A stretch of 64,000 nt of DNA, taken from contig NZ_BBDM01000008.1 of assembly GCF_001316245.1 (NCBI RefSeq), forward strand, positions 59,657 through 123,656. The letters run 5' to 3'. The notes beneath the pieces are model-generated. The model ran no database searches, was not told where the DNA came from, and saw only the letters and a program-made list of their open reading frames with translations. Origin of the DNA: Vulcanisaeta sp. JCM 14467. Lineage in GTDB: Archaea > Thermoproteota > Thermoprotei > Thermoproteales > Thermocladiaceae. Below, in pieces: positions 8,179 to 17,903 of the stretch; positions within the stretch are counted from its first letter, which is position 1; each line of letters opens with the position of its first letter. A program made the position numbers and the translations under genes.

Positions 8179-9957
8179 ATGGTCATCGCATGCACCAGGG
8201 ATTGCTACGACACGTGCATATTCAACGAGAATTACAAACCACTCAATATATTCCCCATCAACGGCTTCACCTGCGCCAGGGGCAGGGCCGACCTAATTAG
8301 GAATGAGAAGAACAGGGTGACCACAGCCTACATAGACGGTAAGGAGACCACTATTGACGAGGCCATTAAGTACGTGACCAAGCTACTCAAGGAGACGATG
8401 AAGAAGAACCCCGCCAGGATACTGCGTACGGACTACGACGGTAATCAAGGACTTTTGACATGGTATTACCCAGATAGAATATTTAATGTAATTGGTGCGT
8501 CTCAGACCGATAGGTCGATATGCTCCTCGGAGGGTCATGCAGCCATTAGGGCTCATTACGGCACGAGCATGGGCGCACTGCCTGAGGACTTCACTAAGTA
8601 CAGGGCTGCTGTTTTCTGGGCATTCCCAGCCAGCACATCATCACCGCATATATGGGCCTTATTTGTTAAGAAGCCGAAGGTGTCAATCGACGTTAGGGTC
8701 AGCGACACGGCTAGGAAGTCTGATAGGGCAATAATTGTTAGACCTGGCACAGACGTATACCTCGCCATTGGTGTCATTAAGGTCTTGATTGAGGAGGGTC
8801 TTGTTGAGGGTAAGGTCAGGCACTTTGAGGAGTTGGTTAATTACGTCAGGGGCTTCTCACTTGATTACTTGTCAAAGGTCAGTGGTGTAGGTATTAGCGA
8901 TATTAGGTGGCTTGCCGAGTTTTACCATGAGTATAAGCCTTTGACCCTGATAGGCTTTGCCCTTGGTCGTTCCCAGAATGGTGGTGATGCCATTGGGATG
9001 ATCTCGCTAATACCCGCCCTCATAGGCTTGGAGAGGGGTTATTACTACTCGAACTCCCTCGGTTGGGGACTCGATTTTGACTACCTCAGGGGTCTTCATA
9101 TGGCTAGGTCATCGAGGGTCATACCCATGGCTGAGTTTGGGGATTACATTGAACGTGGTGAGGTTGACATAATCTATGCTTGGAATGAGAATCCCGTGGT
9201 TACCCTGCCAGGTGGTGATAAGCTGATTAAGGCTGTTCGTGAGGGCAGGGTTACATTGATAGTTCATGATCCGTACTGGTCCGAGACGGCTAAGTTGGCG
9301 AATGTCGTGATCCCCGCACCCACATTCCTCGAGAAGTATGACGTGGTTTACAGTTATTGGCATGACTACCTCATTTACAATGAGCCGATCAAGCCGCCTA
9401 GGGGTATAGCGGAGGTTGATTTAGTAAGGAGGTTGGCCAAGGAGCTTGGGATTACGCACCCACTGCTCCTTGAGGATCCCTGGGATGCCGTGGATAGGGC
9501 CATAAGGCCCGCAGGTGTTACCCTGGAGGAGCTTAGGGTGAGGAAGATCGTTAAGATGAAGCCGAAATACCTACCCACCAATGAACCTGATGCATTACCG
9601 CTGCCAAACCCAACCGAGCCCGGTGAATTAGGTCCTAATGAGGTCCGCCTAGTGTTTACGTCGCACCCACTCTACACAAATACCCAGTTCCGTGAGGTTT
9701 ACGGTAATCTAGAGCCCGTGGTCTATACCCATGATTACGAGGGTATTGTGGTGCTGGAGAGTGAGTTTGGCAGTGTTAGGGTTAGGGCTGTTAGGGATGG
9801 TAATGTGCCCCCAGGTGTGGCGTTGATTTATAAGAGTAGTCTCATTGACCTTGATGGTAAGCCGATAAACAGTATTACAGGTCGCATTAAGGGTAAGTAC
9901 GCAGGCACACCGATGCTCAATGGAGTCAGGGTTAGGGTTAAGGTCGTGGGCAATTAG
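8179..9957 (+). CDS. molybdopterin (Mo/W-bisPGD) oxidoreductase, catalytic subunit
   Basis: The protein opens with cysteines spaced as for a [4Fe-4S] cluster of the DMSO reductase superfamily (CTRDCYDTC, then GFTCARG about 20 residues on). Later marks are TDRSICSSEGHAA, where a Cys or Ser would ligate the metal, YAWNENPVVTLPGGDKL, NVVIPAPTFLEKYDVVYSYWHDYL and a C-terminal dinucleotide-binding domain (NTQFREVYG). At 592 residues it is short for the family but covers all domains. No signal peptide or Tat motif is seen, so it should be cytoplasmic. No electron-transfer or membrane subunit gene adjoins it, so the partner and substrate (formate, sulfur compounds, aldehydes) stay open. The frame is intact. 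Confidence 0.85.
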   Translation: MVIACTRDCYDTCIFNENYKPLNIFPINGFTCARGRADLIRNEKNRVTTAYIDGKETTIDEAIKYVTKLLKETMKKNPARILRTDYDGNQGLLTWYYPDRIFNVIGASQTDRSICSSEGHAAIRAHYGTSMGALPEDFTKYRAAVFWAFPASTSSPHIWALFVKKPKVSIDVRVSDTARKSDRAIIVRPGTDVYLAIGVIKVLIEEGLVEGKVRHFEELVNYVRGFSLDYLSKVSGVGISDIRWLAEFYHEYKPLTLIGFALGRSQNGGDAIGMISLIPALIGLERGYYYSNSLGWGLDFDYLRGLHMARSSRVIPMAEFGDYIERGEVDIIYAWNENPVVTLPGGDKLIKAVREGRVTLIVHDPYWSETAKLANVVIPAPTFLEKYDVVYSYWHDYLIYNEPIKPPRGIAEVDLVRRLAKELGITHPLLLEDPWDAVDRAIRPAGVTLEELRVRKIVKMKPKYLPTNEPDALPLPNPTEPGELGPNEVRLVFTSHPLYTNTQFREVYGNLEPVVYTHDYEGIVVLESEFGSVRVRAVRDGNVPPGVALIYKSSLIDLDGKPINSITGRIKGKYAGTPMLNGVRVRVKVVGN

Positions 9958-10104
9958 CAATATTTTGCCAACCCATTATTGGGTGGTCAAGTTATTTTTA
10001 CATTATTTACGGTGATTAATAAGTCAGTAAATAACCTGACCTCGCAATATGAAGTTATTATTTTTAGGGACATGCTTTTAAGCAATGCACATTAACGGGT
10101 TAAA

Positions 10105-10506
10105 ATGGTCGTAGAAGTTGCCAAGGGATCTACCAGGAATTTAAGGAGGTTCCTGAAGAGGATGGACTTAACCGTGGGTAGGTGCTTTGATGATTTTGAG
10201 TTTGTCTCATTGTTAAGGAGTATTAATAATAAGTACGGTGATGATTACTGGTTATTGGGTTGGAAGGAACGTAAGATCAGCGATCACTCATCACTCTTTG
10301 TATTAACGTTAATTGATAATCATGATAGGGAGTATGTAGTTAAGATCTACGTTAGCATTGGCGCCATAAGCATGGTATTTCCCATTAGCCAACTTAACCT
10401 TGCTGATGAGGTTTCAGGAATAACAATGTTGATTGATGGGGGCACCGTTACCTTATCAGGTAGGGTACTCTGCATCTCTAGCATTAGAGTTAAGGCCGTA
10501 ATTTAA
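10105..10506 (+). CDS. hypothetical protein, 133 residues
   Basis: A soluble alpha/beta protein with a basic N-terminus (STRNLRRFLKRMDL) and a strand-rich C-terminal half. No family is recognised. A TATA-like CATGCTTTTAAGC is found about 30 bp before the ATG, which supports a real, leaderless gene. It ends two bases before the convergent radical SAM gene. Confidence 0.55.
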   Translation: MVVEVAKGSTRNLRRFLKRMDLTVGRCFDDFEFVSLLRSINNKYGDDYWLLGWKERKISDHSSLFVLTLIDNHDREYVVKIYVSIGAISMVFPISQLNLADEVSGITMLIDGGTVTLSGRVLCISSIRVKAVI

Positions 10507-10507
10507 C

Positions 10508-11655
10508 CTATCCCTGGGTCTTAACGTGAACTTTCCTCCTGAACTCCTCTATCTGCTCCCTAGTTATCCTAACGTACCTAGATAGTAAGTCAATTGGTAC
10601 ATAGGCGAACCTATCGCTCAATCTCCATGTTGGCCACACCTTACCGCCAATATTAATTCTGGCACCACAGAACTTGCACCTACCATCCTCCGTCAGGTTG
10701 ACCTCCAGTATGTCGAAGCCTCTCCTCCTAATCACAACCCTACCGCAGTTTGGGCAGTACGTGTTTTCGAGCTTGTGACCTGGTACGTTACCAATATAGA
10801 CGTACTTGAGACCCTCCTCCCTAGCCACTTGAGCGTGCTTCTCAAGGGTCTCTATGGGTGTTGGTGGTAGGTAATCAACCTTGTAGTCGGGGTGAAACCT
10901 CAGGAAATGCATGGGTGTTTCTGGGCCTAGGTTATCCACGATCCACCTGGCTAGCTTGCGTGCGTACTCAAGGTTATCGCCTATTTCGGGGACCACCAGG
11001 TCTGTTACCTCGATGAATATGCCCTTTTTCTTCATCTCAACGAGCGTCTGGAATATTGGCTCTGGGTCTGGGACCATTGAGAACCTCCTCAGGAACTTGG
11101 GCTCGGCGTTTCCCTTGAAGTCTACGGTGGCTGCATCGAGGAACTTAGATATGTAATCAACCGTCTCATCAGTCATGTACCCGTTAGTGACGAATGTGTT
11201 GAACAAACCCCTCTTTTTGGCTAGGATTCCAACGTCATATGCGAACTCTGCGAAGATGGAGGGTTCATTATACGTGTACGTAATTCCCTGGGCTCCGTAT
11301 GTCTCGGCTAATTCGATGATCTTCTCTGGAGTTACCTCAAACCCCTCGAGAACCCTCCTCTGGCTTATGTCGAAGTTCTGGCAGTACTGGCATGCCCAAC
11401 TGCAGCCGTACGTGGAGAAGGAGAGAACCATCGAACCTGGGTTGAAGTGGTAAAGAGGCTTTTTCTCGATTGGGTCCACGGCGATTGCGAGATCTTACCA
11501 TAAACCATTAGGTACAGCTTACCACCCAGGTTCCACCTAACACCACAAAATCCATATTGACCATCAGAGAGCTTACACCTCCTTGCGCATGCCGTACACT
11601 CAACCCTACCGTCCGGCAATGCCCTATACAATGTTGCCTCCTTCATTAAACCCAT
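10508..11655 (-). CDS. radical SAM enzyme of the AmmeMemoRadiSam / PFL-activase-like type
   Basis: The order is an N-terminal Cys-rich segment ([19 protein letters not shown]), then the radical SAM CxxxCxxC ([18 protein letters not shown]), TYNEPSIF, a long TIM-barrel part and a C-terminal zinc-ribbon-like region ([20 protein letters not shown]). This layout matches the radical SAM member of the AmmeMemoRadiSam system (COG1180 relatives). A missing G near 11488 (TCGGCA read as TCGCA) splits the frame just before the [13 protein letters not shown] segment; restored length is about 380 residues. It is divergent from eS26, with a TATA-like AAGGTTTTTAATC on its strand at about 11670-11682. The chemical reaction is not established from sequence. 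Confidence 0.85.
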
Positions 11656-11769
11656 TGTTAATCATTAATTCATGATTAAAAACCTTATGAGGTAAGCAAG
11701 TTTCATTTATTAGTACGTGATTACGGAGGGGGTATGTTTTTTTAAGTGGCTTGTTATATGAAGCCGGGT

Positions 11770-12180
11770 ATGCCGAAGAAGAGGAAGAATAGGGGACGCC
11801 ATAAGGGTGATAAGGGTAAGGAACCAATGGTTTATTGTGATAATTGCGGTAAGTTAGTGCCTAGGTCTAAGGCTGTTAGGGTCACTGTACCATACTCGCC
11901 AGTGCCTGGTGACCTTGCTAGAGAGCTTGAGAAGCAGGGCGCAATCGTGCCTAGGTATTACGTCACCAAGACCTACTGCATAAACTGCGCCATTTACCTA
12001 GGCATACTGAAGGTTAGGGCCGAGGATGAGAGGAAGAGGAAGATTTCATTGACAAAAGCGCCAGTGCGTAGAGAGGCAATAGCAACGCCACCAGCAACCA
12101 AGCCAACCCAGACACAGCGCCGGCGCCATCAACATCGCAGAACACCCAGGGTGCGCCAGCAAAGCCTTAAACTCAAATGA
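11770..12180 (+). CDS. rps26e: ribosomal protein eS26
   Basis: MPKKRKNRGRHKGDKG, the zinc-binding pair YCDNCG and YCINCAIYLGIL and the spacing between them identify eS26, a small-subunit protein found in eukaryotes and crenarchaea but not in most other archaea. I start at ATG 11770; the open frame reaches further up (an ATG at 11758). The C-terminal tail beyond ERKRKIS is Arg/Gln-rich in this frame. Shifted by one base near 12115 it would read as a Pro/Ala/Thr-rich tail (APAPSTSQNTQGAPAKP) with its own stop near 12174, so the final 25 residues are doubtful. Confidence 0.9.
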   Translation: MPKKRKNRGRHKGDKGKEPMVYCDNCGKLVPRSKAVRVTVPYSPVPGDLARELEKQGAIVPRYYVTKTYCINCAIYLGILKVRAEDERKRKISLTKAPVRREAIATPPATKPTQTQRRRHQHRRTPRVRQQSLKLK

Positions 12181-12233
12181 TGAATGCACAGCAGTAACTC
12201 TTATAAGTCATTTTAAGCCCATGTTAACGCATA

Positions 12234-12637
12234 ATGGAGAGTAATGAGGAAACTAGGAGAGTGGAGTTAGCCAATACGGAGACGGAAAGGAGGAACCCAA
12301 GTAAGCTTGAGTTAACATTTATTGAAAGTCCCAGGGACTTCATGAAGGATTTTAAGGTCGTATTCGACCTGTCAATAATTAGAGAGATAACGCTTGGCAG
12401 GAGCCTGAGAACATGGTCATAATACCTGATCCGACGGTCTCGAGGAAGCATGCCATAATAACCATGGTTGGGGGTGAATTATTAATTAAGGATTTGAATA
12501 GTACGAATGGCACGTACGTGCTTGACGGCGGAACCTTCAAAAGAATAAGCGAGTATAGGTTTAATGGTGACGTCGTTGTTAGGCTCGGCTACTACACAAT
12601 TATTAAATTATCAGTAATAACAGGGGAGAATCCATAG
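12234..12637 (+). CDS. FHA-domain protein
   Basis: The second half is a forkhead-associated domain: ITLGRS, then TVSRKHAIITMVGGELLIKDLNSTNGTYV, with the conserved Arg, SRKH and NGT residues that bind phosphothreonine. One C is missing near 12404 (AGCCCTGAG read as AGCCTGAG), which splits the frame between GRS and the MVIIPDP part. Whole length is about 134 residues, one FHA domain with a short acidic lead. It is convergent with a Ser/Thr kinase gene three bases away, so the two may form a phospho-signalling pair (inference). Archaeal FHA proteins are known to partner such kinases. Confidence 0.85.
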
Positions 12638-12639
12638 TA

Positions 12640-14290
12640 TTAAGTAACTTGCGTATTCACGTATTTACTGAGTACGGCTAGTATCTCGCCCGTGCTTGAT
12701 GGCCTAAGTGATGGATTTAATTCGAGCCCCCTCATTATTAGGGATGCGATTTCAGGTGGTACGTCAGGTCTATAACTCGTTATTGGAGGTATGAGGACCT
12801 GCCCACTACTTAGTCTATGGATGTGTGGGTTTATTCCCGTCAACATTTCGTAGAATATGCATGATAGTGAGTAAATGTCCGACCTAACATCAGCAACTCC
12901 CCTGCTAACCTCGGGTGCTGCATAGGCTATTGAAAATTGGGATACGTAGGACTTACCGCCAACCATTATCTTAGCCGCGCCTAGATCGCCTATCTTAACA
13001 ATCCTTCTATCCTTATCCTTAAATAATATGTTCTCAGGCTTGAGGTCTAAGTGCACTATGTTTGCTTTATGTAGTTCAGACAACGCCAGCGTTATTGAGT
13101 ATGCCAACCTCAGGAACTCACTAAGCTCTAACGGTCCACTTTCCCTCATTAAGTCCCTGAGTGATCCTCCCTCCATGAACTCCATGACCACGTAAGGTGG
13201 CTCACTTAGGTAGTCCTCGAGCGACTTATATGGAAGCTTCTCATCGGGTGGTATGTGAACCTCGAATACCTTAACGATGTGTGGACTCTCGATGATAGGT
13301 ACTCACTCATTTCCTTCTTAAATGATGAGAGTACCCTAGGTCGTTAGCCAGGGGATTACCCCTTGAATCCTTATCCTTAAGGACCTTAATGGCGTAGACC
13401 CTACCCCACTCATCCCTACCCCTAAGCACGTAACTAAAACCACCCATCGCAACCACGCTATCAATTAAGTACTTACCATCTAACCACGTGCCTAACCAGG
13501 ACAGTGGTGGTCTCAATCCCTTAACGAACCTAAGTCTGGTTGGTCTCAAGTACATTATTATAAAAATGAGCACTAGAGCTGTAATGCCCAGCCAATATAC
13601 CCTAATCACTGGGTATATTCCGTAAACCAGCGTCACTATTAGCACCGCTGCCGATACATAACCAGGGAATTTCCTCATCATTGGTATTGCCGACACTATG
13701 GATGGCACCAACACCATGTATGCGTAGGGTTGATTCAGCATTAGGAGAAATATGGCTGCAGGTATTATCAGGAATACGCCTAGGTACGTTATTGCCCTAT
13801 CAATAACATCCTCAGGAAAGTCAATCCTATACATTAGTATGGAGTTCCTAATCGTGATTACGAGCGACGATGCGAATATAAGGAGTGAATTAATCAGTAA
13901 GTAAAACGGGGGAGGTGCTGGGTTCACGTAACCCCTGTAGAATAGGTATAGAACATAGGCAATTGTTAGTATGATCATGGCCCTTAGATCAACTACCCTC
14001 AATGATAAGATGAGTATCAGGACTCCTAAAAATATGGCTAGTACATCATAGACGTAGGCACTACTTATTATGAAGGCTATGGATAGTACGAGGATAATCT
14101 CCGAAATTAATGGTATTAGAAGCCAATTATTCCTCAGTGGGTACTTCCTAAACAATTCATAGAATAACACGAATAGCGAAACCGCGACTAATAACCGCAC
14201 AATATTAATGCCGATTAGAAATAATAGGCTTATGAAGAGTACGATCCCGGGCAACGCCTTAATCACCTTATTAACATCGGTAATTAACAC
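12640..14290 (-). CDS. membrane-anchored Ser/Thr protein kinase (Hanks type)
   Basis: About 270 N-terminal residues form eight to ten hydrophobic helices. A kinase domain follows: YAIKVLK (ATP lysine), HLDLKPENILF (catalytic loop), KIGDLGAAK (DLG in place of DFG), AYAAPEV (activation segment end) and DIYSLSCIFYEML. The domain ends at VLSKYVNTQVT. The frame is broken once or twice between 13191 and 13330, where the translated pieces HIVKVFEVHIPPDEK and PPYVVMEFMEGGSL show the missing N-lobe. An N-terminal multipass anchor before the kinase domain is uncommon in bacteria but seen in crenarchaea. The neighbour across the 3' end is an FHA protein, a likely reader of its phosphorylation. Confidence 0.85.
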
Positions 14291-14386
14291 GTTAATTATC
14301 TCCCTGAAATCCCTTAATAAAAACGTTTCCGCAGGATGGATAACGACAAGTGTGTTGCGAAGGGATAAGGCGTATTATACCTGGTC

Positions 14387-14529
14387 ATGAATTACGTAGG
14401 GATTAATCACGGCGATATTCACGAGTGTAGGCATCAAGCCCTAACTAATCGTGAGAGGCGTCCACGAACCTAGATATCGACCGGGAATACCTATCAACAG
14501 CGTTAAGGCAGGTGAGTCAAAGTAAATAA
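14387..14529 (+). other. possible small gene, frame broken
   Basis: An ATG opens MNYVGINHGDIHEC and a second frame closes with EASTNLDIDREYL and a stop at 14527-14529. A one-base loss near 14452 would join them to about 47 residues. The only support is protein-like composition and position between two promoters. I do not recognise it. Confidence 0.25.
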
Positions 14530-14554
14530 GTTAGTACAACTCTTCAGATGCCTA

Positions 14555-14829
14555 ATGAAGAGGGTTCACGTACTAGTTAGAGGCGTGGTCCAGGGAGTTG
14601 GGTTTAGAGCCTTCGTGAGGAGGCACGCCAGGAAATTGGGCGTTAAAGCTTCGTTAAAAACTTACCCGATGGCTTCACGGTAGAGATCGTGGCTGAAGGA
14701 CCCGATGACGCCATTGAACAATTAATAAGTATAGTTCGTAAAGGACCTCCAGGCGCTATTGTGGAGGATGTCGATATTGAGTACGAGGAACCTAAGAATG
14801 AGTTCAATGACTTCGCGATTCTTTATTAA
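14555..14829 (+). CDS. acyP: acylphosphatase
   Basis: VRGVVQGVGFRAFVRRHA holds the phosphate loop and the catalytic Arg, and KNLPDGFTVEIVAEGP holds the catalytic Asn, as in acylphosphatases, which hydrolyse carboxyl phosphates such as acetyl phosphate. The frame is lost at about 14648 because AAAGGC reads AAAGC; with one G restored the gene is exactly 92 codons, the normal size. Its 3' end overlaps the convergent NUDIX gene by 26 bases. Confidence 0.85.
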
Positions 14830-15286
14830 CATACTTGATCAAGCCGCCACCACACGGTTTAAGCCCCGAGTCAAGTAGGTCCATTATTAATTGCCTTGCC
14901 GTATCCGTTAAATCAAGGCTTAACGCTTCACTTAAGTCAGTAAACCTAAGTTCCATGGCGTCGCTGGAGGCCCTGGACTCACCACCGATGGGTTCCACTA
15001 GGTAGTCAAGCATTAGGAAGTGGTATCTAACCCTGCCCCTCTCGTCCCTCTCCACGTATTGGTAAATACCGAAGAGTCCCAATACCCTACCAATGATGCC
15101 GGTCTCCTCCTGCAACTCCCTCAGCGCCGCCTTGTCAGGGTCCTCACCTGGCTCAACCATGCCACCCGGTATTGACCACTTACCCCTGTTAGGCTCCGCA
15201 CCCCTCCTTATTAGGAGTATCTTACCATCCTTAATGACTATGGCGCCCACACCAACCAATGGGTACCTTGGGTACTCCCTACTCAT
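14804..15286 (-). CDS. NUDIX hydrolase
   Basis: The Nudix box is complete: GGMVEPGEDPDKAALRELQEETGI (split here as GGMVEPGEDPDKAALREL then QEETGI), with the metal-binding Glu residues. The 160-residue protein has the compact single-domain size of ADP-ribose pyrophosphatase or 8-oxo-dGTP-type enzymes; which nucleotide it cleaves cannot be told. The start MSREYPRYPLVGVGAIVIKDGK matches the usual N-terminal strand. Confidence 0.9.
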   Translation of the reverse strand: MSREYPRYPLVGVGAIVIKDGKILLIRRGAEPNRGKWSIPGGMVEPGEDPDKAALRELQEETGIIGRVLGLFGIYQYVERDERGRVRYHFLMLDYLVEPIGGESRASSDAMELRFTDLSEALSLDLTDTARQLIMDLLDSGLKPCGGGLIKYVNKESRSH

Positions 15287-15365
15287 TTTAGTAAACCCTG
15301 CATAGCCCAGATTAATTAAGCATTAACGCCACATTTAAAAGAGAGTTTAAATCCGCTGCTAACCA

Positions 15366-15605
15366 ATGGAGTGCAATAATGAGAAGGTGAGGAACGTGGT
15401 CGAGAGCCTATCCGATAAGGAACCTATCGAGGCTTATCAAACACTACTCGAGGAGAATTGTTTTGGCAGGAGTATGATATATGATGTTGGTAATAAGTAC
15501 ATAGTGTACATGAAGGATGAGGAAAATGCGTGTATAGAAGAGACGAACTCGATAGACCGCGCCAGGGAGCTGGCGAGGGCATTTGTTGACTCTGTTTGTT
15601 CCTGA
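15366..15605 (+). CDS. hypothetical protein, 79 residues
   Basis: A small acidic protein with four cysteines and an alpha-beta pattern (GNKYIVYMKDEENACIEE). A TATA-like sequence (AGAGAGTTTAAATCC) lies about 25 bp ahead. Its TGA overlaps the ATG of the MoaD-like gene by one base, so the two are probably translated together. No family is recognised. Confidence 0.6.
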   Translation: MECNNEKVRNVVESLSDKEPIEAYQTLLEENCFGRSMIYDVGNKYIVYMKDEENACIEETNSIDRARELARAFVDSVCS

Positions 15606-15889
15606 TGAATATGAAGGTTAGGTTAATATTATCGGCGAATCTGCATGAACTAGCCAATGCCGTGAGTATCACGTTGGATGTGCCAAATGGGTGTACGGTT
15701 AGGGATTTAATAATTAGGCTTGGTGAGTTGAATCCGGAGATTCCGAGGATACTACTTAGGGGTGACGAGCTTAATGAGAATTACATAGTGATTGTGAACG
15801 GTAGGGACATACATTGGTTAAGGGGCTTATTCACAGCTCTCAATGATGGTGATGAGGTATTGATTGCACCTAAGGCATTCATATCGTAA
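15605..15889 (+). CDS. MoaD/ThiS-like small ubiquitin-fold protein without a terminal GG
   Basis: The pattern SITLDVPNGCTVRDLIIRL, then ENYIVIVNGRDIHWLRG and LNDGDEVLIAP is the beta-grasp fold of the MoaD/ThiS/SAMP group. Working sulfur carriers and SAMPs end in Gly-Gly, but this one ends KAFIS. Either the tail has another role or a small error hides the true end; no GG is seen in the other frames just downstream. It is joined to the upstream small gene by a TGATG overlap. The start could be 15605 or the ATG at 15611. Confidence 0.7.
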   Translation: MNMKVRLILSANLHELANAVSITLDVPNGCTVRDLIIRLGELNPEIPRILLRGDELNENYIVIVNGRDIHWLRGLFTALNDGDEVLIAPKAFIS

Positions 15890-15932
15890 AACTTAATACC
15901 TCCACCCGCGCCTTTAATATTTGTGATAGTGA

Positions 15933-16748
15933 ATGGCTAAGAGTAAGTTAATGAGAATTAATGAGGCGTTGGACCTAATCAATGATGGCGATGAAATAGC
16001 GATTGGGGGCATGTCCCTGCACCGTAACCCAATATCCATGGCGATAGCCATAGCTAGGTCGAATAAGAGGGATTTGGCGTTGATAGATAGGGAGCCAGGG
16101 CTTGCCTTTGACTTACTGACTATTTCGGGTAGGGTTAGGAGGATTAGGGCCGCGATGGTTACCTTCGAGCACTTCGGGATAGCACCAGGCTTTAGGAGGA
16201 TGGTGGAGAGTGGTGAGGTGGAGTTCATTGAGGACGTCTGTGAAGGCGTTATGGCGGGGCTTCGTGCAGGGGCTTACGGCCTCCCCTTCATGCCATCAGC
16301 AATTGCGTTAGATAGCGAGTTAGTCCCGCTGAATGTTAGGAGGGGTATTTGGAAAGTAATTAAGGATCCATTTAATGAGCAGGAGTTAGTAGCGGTTAAG
16401 GCCATAAGGCCTGACGTGGCTTTAATACACGTGCATAGGGCTGATGAGAGAGGTGATGTGGAGATTTACGGGCCTAAGTACGAGGATGTGCTCAAGATTC
16501 AGGCGGCTAAGAAGGTCATAATCACGGCGGAGGAGATAGTCGGTGAGGATTACTTCCGGGAGCACCCTGAACGTTTAACCGTGCCAGGCTTCATGGTGAC
16601 TGCCGTGGTCCACTCACCGAGGGGTGCGTGGCCAACGTCGATGTATGGTTATTACAATGCCGATTATAATGTCATCAAGCAGTACTTCGATAGTGTCAGG
16701 GCTGGGTTGAGTATTGAGAAGGTCCTTGAGGTGTTTACCCATGGCTGA
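15933..16748 (+). CDS. CoA-transferase subunit A (glutaconate/3-oxoacid type)
   Basis: The N-terminal GDEIAIGGMSLHRNPIS is the glycine-rich CoA-binding loop of family I CoA transferases; RPDVALIHVHRADERGDV and VIITAEEIV follow as in alpha subunits. At 271 residues it is normal for the GctA-like group. It overlaps the beta-subunit gene by eight bases (ATGGCTGA), so the pair is an operon. The true acyl substrate is open; IpdA-like and GctA-like enzymes look alike. Confidence 0.85.
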   Translation: MAKSKLMRINEALDLINDGDEIAIGGMSLHRNPISMAIAIARSNKRDLALIDREPGLAFDLLTISGRVRRIRAAMVTFEHFGIAPGFRRMVESGEVEFIEDVCEGVMAGLRAGAYGLPFMPSAIALDSELVPLNVRRGIWKVIKDPFNEQELVAVKAIRPDVALIHVHRADERGDVEIYGPKYEDVLKIQAAKKVIITAEEIVGEDYFREHPERLTVPGFMVTAVVHSPRGAWPTSMYGYYNADYNVIKQYFDSVRAGLSIEKVLEVFTHG

Positions 16749-17462
16749 CATGGATAACGTGATCAAGTGCATGGCTAGGCAGTTGAGGGATGGGGATATC
16801 GTTTACACGGGCCTTGCCTCAGTCCCTGCGGTGTTGGCCGTGGCCCTAGCTAGGTATTGGGGATTGAACATTTGGTTCATAAACGTGACCGAGATTTACG
16901 ACCCAAGGGGTATTGCGATAACGCCATCGTCTGGGGACCCATACTCCTTCATTGGTGGTGCTGGATTTATGACAAGCCTAGACGCCTTCGACCTGGCGAG
17001 ACGTGGACAACTCGACGTTATGTTCTTCTCAGCGGCCCAGGTTGATCGTCGTGGCAATATGAACTTATCCGTCATTGGTAATTATGATAAGCCAAGGGTT
17101 AGGTTACCGGGTGGTGCTGCAGCAGCTTACCTGTATAGGAGGGCCCGTAGGTAGTGATGTGGCTTAAGGAGCATTCAAGAAGGACCCTCGTGGAGAGGGT
17201 TGACTTTATAACGGCTCCTGGACCCACAAAGCAGGGTCCACGCCTTGTAATATGCACTCCGAAGGCTATGTTCGAGTTTGACCATGAACTTGGCGAGTTA
17301 GTTGTGGCTGGAGTCTTTCCTGGCGTCACGGTTGATGATGTGGTTAATAATATGGCGTTTAAGCCAAGGGTTAGGGAGACCCTGAGCATGCTTGAACCAG
17401 CAACACAGGATGAGTTACAGCTCCTAAATAAGCTGGACCCAGGCGGCATCAGGTACTCCTAG
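16741..17462 (+). CDS. CoA-transferase subunit B
   Basis: DGDIVYTGLASVPAVLAVALA and NMNLSVIG are found in beta subunits of family I CoA transferases. The frame breaks near 17150 where CGTAGGGTAGTG appears to have lost a G; the continuation VVMWLKEHSRRTLVERVDF and FPGVTVDDV restores about 240 residues. In this subclass the glutamate nucleophile of classical enzymes may be absent, so catalytic class is uncertain. Confidence 0.85.
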
Positions 17463-17483
17463 TCAATTTCATATAAAAATTAA

Positions 17484-17850
17484 TCACAGCATCTTATTCT
17501 CAATCTTATACGCACCAAGTATTATGGCACTAGCCATTTTCGACGCCTCAACAAGCTTCTTACTTATCTCATCACCACCCTCAGCTGGATAGACAAGTAG
17601 GGCATAGCCAATAGCCTCACCCGGCCAGCCATAGGCATAGGCCAGTAGTAGGTTTAGGCCTGTGGCAGCCTCTATCGTGGTTAACACCCTGCCCAGGGTT
17701 CCCTAGTTCATTGGGCATTGCTGGGTGTATTATGAATGCACCGCCTGTATTGCCATTACCAGGTCATGGAGTTTTGCGAATGGCCTTTGCATTAATCATC
17801 CTAAGCAGGTTGGCCCAGGCGCTTACGCTTAAAATTGAAAGTAATCAATC
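17484..17850 (-). pseudogene. remnant of an unknown gene
   Basis: The open part encodes TTIEAATGLNLLLAYAYGWPGEAIGYALLVYPAEGGDE. Going upstream the same frame continues as LHDLVMAIQAVHS and GTLGRV but with a TAA and a TAG inside, and the frame is lost further up. The breaks are substitutions as well as indels, unlike most others in the window, so it is probably truly dead. No function can be given. Confidence 0.45.
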
Positions 17851-17903
17851 ACATAAGATAAAAGAAAAATAAAGAGGGAGGTTGATAAGCCAATACCCTG
17901 TAG

